Shown here piece by piece: positions 1 to 5,450 of a stretch of 5,450 bases of DNA (positions are counted from its first letter, which is position 1; each line of letters begins with the position of its first letter). Source of the stretch: Comamonadaceae bacterium (lineage in GTDB: Bacteria > Pseudomonadota > Gammaproteobacteria > Burkholderiales > Burkholderiaceae); the NCBI GenBank assembly GCA_947455875.1, contig CANGSD010000110.1, positions 1 to 5,450 on the forward strand, written 5' to 3'. A program made the translations under genes and the position numbers. Under the pieces are notes generated by a model. It was not told where the DNA came from, ran no database searches, and saw only the letters and a list, made by a program, of their open reading frames with translations.

Positions 1-320
1 ATGTGCATCGAGCCGCCCTTGCCGCCATTGCTGCCGCCGGCGCGTCCAAAGAGTTCAGCCATCATGCGGGGCATGTCACCGCCCTTGGCCAGGGTGTGGC
101 CATGCCCGCGGTGGGTGCTGGTCAGGTAATCCTCGCGCACCAGGTGCGCGCACACGCCGGCCGCCACTGCCTCCTGGCCGATGGACAGGTGCAAAGGCCC
201 GCGCACCTTGGCGCTGTCACTGAGCGTGGCACCCAGCACCTGCACACCGCCCTGGCTGGCCACTTCGGCCGCGAGCTCGAAGGCGCGTATGCGCGCCATG
301 GTTCGATACAAAGAAATCAT
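1..320 (-). CDS. Thiamine-diphosphate dehydrogenase E1 component, alpha subunit (N-terminal part)
   Basis: This is the first 106 residues of an E1 alpha subunit, cut by the window edge. E1 alpha/beta uses thiamine diphosphate to decarboxylate or cleave a 2-oxo acid or acetoin and passes the acyl group to the lipoyl group of an E2 protein in the cytoplasm. Visible family marks are LYRTMARIRAFE (residues 4-15), HLSIGQEAVAAG (44-55), STHRGHGHTLAKG (68-80) and GGKGGSMH (99-106), the last leading toward the diphosphate-binding region. The ATG at 320 is chosen over the ATG at 299 because only the longer form includes the conserved LYRTM stretch. No clear Shine-Dalgarno precedes it, but it starts 8 bp after the transporter stop, so translational coupling is likely. 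Between the first helix and HLSIGQE lies a stretch (about 23-41) that seems longer than in ordinary pyruvate or branched-chain E1 alpha. The style is nearest acetoin dehydrogenase AcoA, but the substrate is unproven. Beta and E2 genes are expected just outside the window. Confidence 0.9.
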   Translation of the reverse strand, partial: MISLYRTMARIRAFELAAEVASQGGVQVLGATLSDSAKVRGPLHLSIGQEAVAAGVCAHLVREDYLTSTHRGHGHTLAKGGDMPRMMAELFGRAGGSNGGKGGSMH

Positions 321-328
321 AGGCAGGG

Positions 329-2188
329 TCAGAGTGCCACAGTAGACAGCCAGGGCACGGCGGCGATGATGATCACGCCAATCAAAAGCGCCACCAGATA
401 GGGCCAGATCGGGACGATCACCTCGTCGGGCTTGGTGCCGCCGATGCGGCAGGCAATGTAGAAGCCCACGCCAATGGGGGGCATCATCAGACCGATGTTC
501 ATCGCACACACAATCACCATGGAATAGTGGATGTCGTGGATGCCCAGTTTTCTGGCGATCGGGAACATGATGGGCGCCAGCAGCAGCACCGCCGGCAGGC
601 CCTCTAACAGGCAGCCCAGGACCAGAAAGACGACGATGGTCAGGGCCATGAACCCCATCCAGCCACCGGGCAGCGTGGTCATGAACTGGGACATCTGCTG
701 CACCACCCCGCTTTGCGTGATGGACCAGGCCATCGCCGAGGCCGCGCCCAGCACGAGCAGCACCGCACCGGAGAGCGCCGCCGTCTCCACCAGCATGCTG
801 TAGAACTTGCGCAGACCGATGCCGCCATACAGCACCTGGCCCACAAAAAGCGCATAGATCACAGCGACCGTCGAGACCTCGGTGGCCGTGGCCACACCCT
901 CGCCCACCGCGCTGCGAATCAGGAAAGGCAGCACCAGCGCCGGCGCCGCTACCAGGATGTAGCGGCCCACCACACGCATCGGCGCACGGCGGGCGCCGCT
1001 CATGTCTTCATGACGCGCCTTCCAGCGTGCCAGCACCGCCAGCATGGCCAGGAGGACCATCGCAATCACGAAGCCCGCCTGGAACAGGCCAGCAATCGAC
1101 ACGCTGGCCACCGCGCCAAGCACGATCAGCACGATGCTGGGAGGCACGGTGTCGGCCATCGCGGCACCCGTGGCCAGCAAGGCCACCATTTCGCGCGGCT
1201 TGTGGCCGCGACGCTTCATCTCGGGAAACAGCGCGGGCGCGACGGTCGCCATGTCTGACACCTTGGAGCCCGAGATACCCGAGACGATGAACAGCGACCC
1301 GAGCAGCACGTAGGACATGCCGGCCTTGATGTGACCGAGCAGCGACGCTAGGAAGTCGACGATGGCCTTGCCCATGCCGGTGGCATCGAGCACGCACCCG
1401 AGCAACACAAAAATCGGCACCGACACCAGCACCAGGCTGGACATACCTTCGTCCATGCGGCCAATGACCACGGTCAGCGGCACCTGGGTGGAAAACGCCA
1501 GGTAGCAGACCGCGCCGATACCAAAGCAAAACGCAATCGGCACGCCCGCCACCAGGGCCACGACCACGAAGCCGACCAGGAAGATGCTGATGTTGCTCGT
1601 GCCCAGCTTCATCAACTGGGGCGAGAGCATCCAGCACGCACCTGCAATGGCGGCCACCAGCAAGGCGGCCAGGGCGAGATCCGCCTTGCGCACGGTACGG
1701 GCGGCGTACAGCAAGATCATCCCCAGCATGGCCAGAAAGCCAAAGCCGATCGAGGCCACGCGGAAGGCATTGGGCATGTCCAGCGCCGGCGTGCGGATGA
1801 ACCACTCGTCCTGCATGTACTCATAGGCCGGCTTAAGAAGCACGAGCAGCAAGGCGGCGATGGCCACCAAGGCAAAGGCGTGCACGAATTCACGCGGCCG
1901 CTCGGGGAGCATGTCCACGAACAGGTTCAGTCGCAGGTGCTCGTTGCGATACAGCGCGATGGCCGCACCCAACATCGTGAGCCAGACAAAGGAGATCGAA
2001 ACCACCTCGTCAGACCAGACGAGGGGCTTGCCAAACACGTAGCGAGAAATCACGCCTGCCAGCAGCAGGATCGTGACATTGAGCATCAGGGCCGCGGAGA
2101 CCACCTCCAGCGGCCACATCCAGGGCGGACTCGGGCGCGCGGCCTCGGGTGCGGCCCCTTCCAGGGCTTCACCCGGGGACTGCGTCAT
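329..2188 (-). CDS. TRAP transporter fused membrane subunit (DctQ-DctM type)
   Basis: This 619-residue integral membrane protein is the permease of a tripartite ATP-independent periplasmic transporter, which uses a sodium gradient to import a solute delivered by the binding protein. The small DctQ domain is at residues 25-165. Its signature runs from ISRYVFGKPLVWSDE (47-61) through the WLTMLGAAIALYR helix (69-81) to HLRLNLFVDMLP (84-95). A further hydrophobic segment (about 170-190) joins it to the large DctM domain (about 195-619). DctM marks include SGISGSKVSDMATVAPA (303-319), TATEVSTVAVIYALFVG (434-450) and a late GLMMPPIGVG helix hairpin (566-575). The length matches known fused QM proteins such as SiaQM. 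The ATG at 2188 follows an AAGGGA ribosome site with an 8-nt spacer, 25 bp after the binding-protein stop. The substrate is not readable from the membrane part. Confidence 0.95.
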   Translation of the reverse strand: MTQSPGEALEGAAPEAARPSPPWMWPLEVVSAALMLNVTILLLAGVISRYVFGKPLVWSDEVVSISFVWLTMLGAAIALYRNEHLRLNLFVDMLPERPREFVHAFALVAIAALLLVLLKPAYEYMQDEWFIRTPALDMPNAFRVASIGFGFLAMLGMILLYAARTVRKADLALAALLVAAIAGACWMLSPQLMKLGTSNISIFLVGFVVVALVAGVPIAFCFGIGAVCYLAFSTQVPLTVVIGRMDEGMSSLVLVSVPIFVLLGCVLDATGMGKAIVDFLASLLGHIKAGMSYVLLGSLFIVSGISGSKVSDMATVAPALFPEMKRRGHKPREMVALLATGAAMADTVPPSIVLIVLGAVASVSIAGLFQAGFVIAMVLLAMLAVLARWKARHEDMSGARRAPMRVVGRYILVAAPALVLPFLIRSAVGEGVATATEVSTVAVIYALFVGQVLYGGIGLRKFYSMLVETAALSGAVLLVLGAASAMAWSITQSGVVQQMSQFMTTLPGGWMGFMALTIVVFLVLGCLLEGLPAVLLLAPIMFPIARKLGIHDIHYSMVIVCAMNIGLMMPPIGVGFYIACRIGGTKPDEVIVPIWPYLVALLIGVIIIAAVPWLSTVAL

Positions 2189-2196
2189 GGTTCGAT

Positions 2197-2202
2197 TCCC
2201 TT
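2197..2202 (-). promoter_or_regulatory. Ribosome binding site of the TRAP permease
   Basis: AAGGGA on the minus strand, 8 nt before the ATG at 2188. It supports that start, and the permease is therefore translated from its own site and not only by coupling to the binding-protein gene. Confidence 0.6.
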
Positions 2203-2213
2203 AGAGCGCGACT

Positions 2214-3230
2214 TCAACCGAGCTTGCCGGTGTAGCGCTCCATGGCGGCCCAGGCCTCGTCGCCGAACTTGCCTTTCCACTCGTTGAAGAAACCGGCGGT
2301 GCGCAGTTTCTCGCGGAAGGGAGCGGTGTTCGGGGTGTTGAAGACCATGCCGCGCGCGGTCAGGTCCTTTTGCAGGCTGCCGTTCAGGGCAGCCACGTCG
2401 ACGCGCTCGGCCATCGCCGCGGCATTCAGGTGCTTGGCTGCGATGTCGCGCACGTTGGCGGGCAGGCGGTCCCAGGCGCGGCGGTTGATCAGGGTCCAGA
2501 AGCCGTCCCACATGTGGTTGGTGATCGAGCAGAACTTCTGAACTTCGTACAGCTTGAAGTTGCTGATCACGGCAAACGGGTTCTCCTGGCCGTCCACCAC
2601 CTTGGTCTGCAGCGCGGTGTACATCTCGGAGGCGTTGATCGAGGCAGGGGCCGAGTCGAAGGCCTTGAACATCGAGGTCCACATCGGCGAGACCGGCACG
2701 CGGATCTTGAAGCCACGCAGGTCCTCGGCGGTGTTGATGGGCTTGGTGGAGGTGGTGATCTGGCGGAAGCCGTTGTCCCAGATCTTGTCCATGGCGACCA
2801 GGCCGGCCTTGCCGATCTGCTCGCGCACGTATTTACCGACGTCACCGTCCATGGCGCGCCACACGGTGTCGTAGTTGGGGAAGGCGAAGCCCAGGCCGTT
2901 CAGGGCCGCCGGCGGCACCAGGGTGGCCAGGATCAGGCCCGAGAGGTTGAACATCTCGACGCCGCCCGAACGCAGTTGGCTCAGGGTGTCGGTATCAGAG
3001 CCCAGTTGGTTGCTCGGAAACAGCTGGATGTCCAGGCGGCCGTTGGTTTCCTTGCGGATCGCCTCGACAGCCTCCTTGGCGCGCACGTTCATCGGGTGCA
3101 CGGGCGGCTGGTTATTGGCGTACTTGAAGGTGAATTCGGCGGTCTGCCCGTAGGCGAGCTTGAGCGGCGCGGCGACGGTAGCGGCAGCAAGGCCAGTGGC
3201 CTTGATCAGGGTGCGGCGGGAAAAGGTCAT
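2214..3230 (-). CDS. TRAP transporter solute-binding protein (DctP family) with Tat-type signal
   Basis: This 338-residue periplasmic protein captures the substrate and delivers it to the fused DctQM permease encoded next. The N-terminus has a twin-arginine export signal: SRRTLIK (residues 4-10), a hydrophobic core rich in alanine, and a likely cleavage near AYGQ (26-29). The mature part begins with FTFKYANNQPPVHPMN. The family hallmark region is GFKIRVPVSPMW (173-184), followed by ASEMYTALQTKVVDGQENP (200-218). Arg177 aligns with the arginine that clamps the substrate carboxylate in SiaP and DctP proteins, so a carboxylate ligand is expected. The start is ATG 3230 because AGGAGA lies 6 nt upstream; an in-frame TTG at 3254 lies upstream of that ribosome site and is unlikely. 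It follows the SDR gene by 51 bp. The substrate identity is unknown. Confidence 0.96.
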   Translation of the reverse strand: MTFSRRTLIKATGLAAATVAAPLKLAYGQTAEFTFKYANNQPPVHPMNVRAKEAVEAIRKETNGRLDIQLFPSNQLGSDTDTLSQLRSGGVEMFNLSGLILATLVPPAALNGLGFAFPNYDTVWRAMDGDVGKYVREQIGKAGLVAMDKIWDNGFRQITTSTKPINTAEDLRGFKIRVPVSPMWTSMFKAFDSAPASINASEMYTALQTKVVDGQENPFAVISNFKLYEVQKFCSITNHMWDGFWTLINRRAWDRLPANVRDIAAKHLNAAAMAERVDVAALNGSLQKDLTARGMVFNTPNTAPFREKLRTAGFFNEWKGKFGDEAWAAMERYTGKLG

Positions 3231-3236
3231 CGTCAG

Positions 3237-3242
3237 TCTCCT
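3237..3242 (-). promoter_or_regulatory. Strong ribosome binding site deciding the binding-protein start
   Basis: AGGAGA on the minus strand with a 6-nt spacer to the ATG at 3230. It is the best Shine-Dalgarno match in the window, and it fits the binding protein being needed in excess over the permease. It also excludes the upstream TTG at 3254 as the main start. Confidence 0.8.
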
Positions 3243-3262
3243 GGTTGTTGTCAAAGGGAGGG

Positions 3263-3294
3263 AAAAACTCTGTGGCCGCCTTCAGGGCGCGGCC
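3263..3294 (-). terminator. Weak terminator-like hairpin between the second SDR and the TRAP genes
   Basis: On the minus strand GGCCGC (3294-3289) can pair with GCGGCC (3279-3274) around a 9-nt loop that contains the SDR stop codon. Six nucleotides after the stem comes a run of five T (3267-3263). The delayed, short T-run makes a full terminator doubtful. An attenuating or RNA-processing role that sets different levels of the SDR and transporter messages is possible. The stem is seen directly; the function is inferred. Confidence 0.25.
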
Positions 3295-4130
3295 GGTGTG
3301 GCAGCGGGAATCTCGAACAGCTTGCGATTGAACAGGCCACTGGCGAGGTAGCCGCCATCGACGCCCAGCGTCTGGCCGGTAATGAAGGCCGACTGCGCAG
3401 ACGTGAGGAACATGACCGCATGCGACACCTCTTCGGGCGTACACAGGCGCCCCATGGGGCACACGTCGGTGAATGTGGCGGTGCGCGAGCTGCCATGCAG
3501 GCTGCGCAGCATGGGCGTGTCGACAAAGCCTGGGGCGATCGCGTTGACGGTGACGCCCCACTGCGCCGATTCAATGGCGAACTGGCCGGTCATGGCGATC
3601 AGGGCGGCCTTGGACGTGCCATAGGCAAGGCGACCCGTGCCGGCACGCACACCGCTGATGGAGGACACATTGACCACACGGCCCCAGCCCTTGGCCTGCA
3701 TGCCCGCCAGCACGCCCTGGGTCAGGATCATTGGCGCGGTGAGGTTCACGGCCAAGGTGGTCTGCCATAGGGCCAGCGTCACGTCGGTAGCGGGCACTGT
3801 GGCCACGATGCCGGCGTTGTTCACAAGGATGTCGACGGTGCCTACCTGATTCAGGGCCTGGGCCAATGTCTGGCGGGTGGCCTCGGCATCAGCCAGGTCG
3901 ACCACGTAGGCCTGCGCGCGGGCGCCCGCGGCCTGCAGCGAGGCCACCGCGTCGCGGGCGGCATCGGCATTGCGATCGAGGATACACAGCGCGGCCCCGC
4001 GAGCGGCCAGGTCCTGCGCGATCTGCAGGCCGATACCGCTGGCGCCGCCGGTCACCATCGCGGTGCGGCCAGCGTGTTCTCGTTGTGGAGTCAGGGGAGC
4101 CAAGGCAAGGATTTCGTTGGAACTTCTCAA
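3282..4130 (-). CDS. Short-chain dehydrogenase/reductase (SDR), second of the pair, non-ATG start
   Basis: This is a classical SDR oxidoreductase, probably NAD-dependent, acting on a hydroxyl or keto group of a small molecule in the cytoplasm. With a TTG start at 4130 it has 282 residues. It shows the nucleotide motif TGGASGIG (27-34), an acidic Asp52 at the end of the second strand (favouring NAD over NADP), NNAG (104-107), Asn129, and the catalytic Ser157, Tyr170 and Lys174 in SSISG and YGTSK. The C-terminus carries a tail after VDGGYLASG, ending in an Ala/Pro-rich stretch. The frame is closed upstream by TAA at 4208-4206 and has no ATG before the one inside TAMVTGG (codon 25), which would remove the first strand. 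TTG 4130 has AGG 6 nt upstream; TTG 4103 is the alternative. It is related to the SDR encoded upstream (shared SISG, RA and AYGTSKAALI block), so the two likely work in one pathway. The substrate is unknown. Confidence 0.88.
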   Translation of the reverse strand: MRSSNEILALAPLTPQREHAGRTAMVTGGASGIGLQIAQDLAARGAALCILDRNADAARDAVASLQAAGARAQAYVVDLADAEATRQTLAQALNQVGTVDILVNNAGIVATVPATDVTLALWQTTLAVNLTAPMILTQGVLAGMQAKGWGRVVNVSSISGVRAGTGRLAYGTSKAALIAMTGQFAIESAQWGVTVNAIAPGFVDTPMLRSLHGSSRTATFTDVCPMGRLCTPEEVSHAVMFLTSAQSAFITGQTLGVDGGYLASGLFNRKLFEIPAATPAAP

Positions 4131-4144
4131 AGCAAGCCTGCGAC

Positions 4145-4158
4145 TGTCCCAGCGGACA
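4145..4158 (-). other. Small hairpin just before the second SDR start
   Basis: TGTCC and GGACA form a perfect 5-bp stem with a 4-nt loop, ending 14 nt before the proposed TTG start at 4130. It has no following T-run, so it is not a terminator. It could affect ribosome access to a weak start, or could be chance in GC-rich DNA. Confidence 0.3.
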
Positions 4159-4167
4159 CGCCCCGGT

Positions 4168-4241
4168 GCCTCAGGGATGCCACGCTTCGAGCAGCGATAT
4201 TCCCATTATGCAAACCTCATCGTGCGGGTTTCCCCTGAGGC
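4168..4241. repeat. Inverted repeat with 9-bp arms in the SDR-SDR gap
   Basis: GCCTCAGGG at 4168-4176 and its exact complement CCCTGAGGC at 4233-4241 are separated by 56 bp. The centres are 65 bp apart, about six helical turns. The arms flank the possible -10 box at 4210-4205, which would suit a regulator binding two sites or a long-range RNA stem. A 9-bp match in a 144-bp GC-rich stretch can also arise by chance. Confidence 0.35.
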
Positions 4242-4274
4242 CGACGCAAGCTGCAACGACGTGCCCCTGCCCGC

Positions 4275-5072
4275 TTAACCGCCGGCAAAATCGCGGCGCA
4301 AGGTGGGCAAACCCACGCCTGCCGCGTCGAAGCCGCCATCGACCGCCAGCACCTGGCCAGTGATGTAGCTGGCCTCACTCGAACACAGGAAGCCGACGCC
4401 AGCGGCGATCTCCTCCTCGGTGCCGTAGCGAGCCAGCGGGATGGTGTCGCGGTAGTCCGCCCGGATCGCGGGCGTGTGCACTTGTCGCGCCATGGCGGTC
4501 TCGACCGGCCCCGGCGCGATGACATTGCATCGGATACCGAACTGTGCGAGTTCCACGGCCTGCTGCCGGGTCAGGTGGATCAAAGCCGCCTTGCTGGTGC
4601 CATACGCCACCCGCATGGTGCTGGCCCGCAGCCCCGAGATGGACGCGATGTTCACGATGCTGCCGCTGCCTTGGCGCCGCATCAGGGGCACACAGGCCTG
4701 GCTGCACAAAAAGGCCCCATCGAGGTTGGTGGCCATCACATGGCGCCACTCCTCGAAGGTCGTGGCCACCAGGTGCTTGAAGACGGCGACACCCGCGTTG
4801 TTCACGAGGGCGTCGATGCGGCCCCAGGCGCCATCGATGCGCGTGATCAGGGCCTGGACTTGCGCGGGATCGGAGACATCGCACACAGGCGCCAGCACGC
4901 GCCCGGGCGACTCGCGCTCGAGCTCGGACTGCGCCGAGGCCAGGACCTGCGCGTCTTTGTCGACGGCGACGACCCGCCAGTCACGCGCGAGAAACCAGCG
5001 CGCGGTGGCCAAGCCGATGCCGCGCGCCGCGCCGGTGACAAGGGCCACCCGCAAGGGGGCGCTGTCTGCCAT
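4275..5072 (-). CDS. Short-chain dehydrogenase/reductase (SDR), first of the pair
   Basis: This is a 265-residue classical SDR oxidoreductase, of normal family length. In order it has TGAARGIG (13-20) for dinucleotide binding, Asp38 after the second strand (NAD preference), Asp65 in CDVSD, NNAG (91-94), Asn116, catalytic Ser144, Tyr157 and Lys161 (YGTSK), the APGPVETAM loop (186-194), and the closing ITGQVLAVDGGF. The C-terminus after GGF is AAGVGLPTLRRDFAGG. The ATG at 5072 is preceded by AAAGG with a 6-nt spacer; this site overlaps the ilvC stop codon, and the genes are 9 bp apart, so co-transcription and coupling with ilvC are very likely. General 3-oxoacyl-ACP reductase (FabG) labels often attach to such proteins, but the catabolic neighbours argue for a dehydrogenase of a small hydroxy compound. 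The exact substrate is unknown. Confidence 0.93.
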   Translation of the reverse strand: MADSAPLRVALVTGAARGIGLATARWFLARDWRVVAVDKDAQVLASAQSELERESPGRVLAPVCDVSDPAQVQALITRIDGAWGRIDALVNNAGVAVFKHLVATTFEEWRHVMATNLDGAFLCSQACVPLMRRQGSGSIVNIASISGLRASTMRVAYGTSKAALIHLTRQQAVELAQFGIRCNVIAPGPVETAMARQVHTPAIRADYRDTIPLARYGTEEEIAAGVGFLCSSEASYITGQVLAVDGGFDAAGVGLPTLRRDFAGG

Positions 5073-5078
5073 CGCAGG

Positions 5079-5081
5079 CCT

Positions 5082-5083
<2 letters not shown>
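5079..5083 (-). promoter_or_regulatory. Ribosome binding site of the first SDR, overlapping the ilvC stop
   Basis: AAAGG on the minus strand shares bases with the ilvC TAA stop (5084-5082) and sits 6 nt before ATG 5072. This arrangement indicates one message and likely translational coupling. Confidence 0.6.

Positions 5084-5450
<367 letters not shown>

Larger units (their letters stand above)
4131..4274 (-). promoter_or_regulatory. 144-bp gap between the two SDR genes, possible internal promoter or leader
   Basis: This is the only sizeable spacer in an otherwise tight gene row. On the minus strand it holds CATAAT (4210-4205), a good match to a sigma-70 -10 box, but no convincing -35 at 16-18 bp, so any promoter would be weak or activator-dependent. 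It lies between the arms of an inverted repeat (4241-4233 and 4176-4168). A short open frame of 11 codons starts at ATG 4206, with GAGG 8 nt upstream, and ends at 4171. No T-tract terminator was found. Promoter and leader peptide are competing readings; neither is proven. Confidence 0.25.

Noticed and set aside
1..320. Naming the E1 alpha gene acoA (acetoin dehydrogenase)
   Set aside because: The motifs fit acetoin, pyruvate and branched-chain E1 alpha alike. Only 106 residues are visible, and an acetoin role does not explain a TRAP carboxylate transporter.
3..401. Plus-strand frame at the left edge
   Set aside because: It is antisense to the E1 alpha start and the permease end. The minus strand has unmistakable E1 motifs (HRGHGH, GGKGGSMH).
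1008..1805. 265-codon minus-strand frame inside the TRAP permease gene
   Set aside because: It is a shifted frame of the permease, rich in Arg, Gly and Ala, with no membrane or enzyme motif. The permease frame shows continuous DctQ and DctM motifs.
3231..3254. TTG 3254 as start of the TRAP binding protein, adding eight residues
   Set aside because: The AGGAGA ribosome site at 3242-3237 lies inside that extension and is perfectly spaced for ATG 3230, and the Tat signal is complete from that ATG.
2370..3770. Long plus-strand open frame of 466 codons opposite the binding-protein and SDR genes
   Set aside because: It lies antisense to two genes with clear family motifs, its product is low-complexity (Gly, His, Arg, Val rich) with no recognisable domain, and such frames are usual opposite GC-rich genes.
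4131..4274. Intrinsic terminator after the first SDR
   Set aside because: No GC stem followed by a T-run was found on the minus strand; the hairpin at 4158-4145 has no T-tract.
3282..5072. Calling either SDR fabG (3-oxoacyl-ACP reductase)
   Set aside because: No acpP, fabD or fabF lies nearby, Asp after the second strand favours NAD rather than the NADPH used by FabG, and the neighbours are catabolic.

Overview
The window is a piece of a GC-rich bacterial chromosome or large replicon. It carries six same-strand (minus) protein genes packed end to end. The protein sequences look betaproteobacterial, most like Burkholderiales such as Comamonadaceae or Alcaligenaceae. This rests on the ketol-acid reductoisomerase C-terminus, the Tat-exported TRAP binding protein and the strong third-position GC bias. 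It is a judgement from remembered families, not from a search.

In transcription order (high to low coordinate) the layout is as follows. (1) 5450-5082: C-terminal 122 residues of a class I ketol-acid reductoisomerase (ilvC), cut by the window edge. (2) 5072-4275: a classical SDR dehydrogenase, starting 9 bp after the ilvC stop. (3) 4274-4131: a 144-bp gap with an inverted repeat, a small hairpin and a possible -10 box. (4) 4130-3282: a second, related SDR with no ATG start ahead of its cofactor-binding motif. (5) 3230-2214: a TRAP transporter solute-binding protein with a Tat-type signal and a strong ribosome binding site. (6) 2188-329: a fused TRAP membrane protein (DctQ and DctM in one chain). 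(7) 320-1: the first 106 residues of the E1 alpha subunit of a thiamine-diphosphate 2-oxoacid or acetoin dehydrogenase complex, cut by the other edge. No gene-free stretch exceeds 144 bp, and no tRNA, rRNA, CRISPR, insertion sequence or phage signal was seen.

The genes after ilvC read as a small catabolic unit. A sodium-coupled TRAP system imports an organic acid, two NAD-type SDRs oxidise a hydroxyl (possibly two stereoisomers or two steps), and a thiamine-diphosphate E1 then cleaves or decarboxylates the oxo product. The substrate cannot be read from the sequence. The conserved arginine of the binding protein points to a carboxylate. The odd point is the close linkage of ilvC, normally an anabolic branched-chain amino acid gene, to this unit. 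Either the unit sits downstream of the housekeeping ilvC, or this is a second ilvC copy with a role in the pathway.
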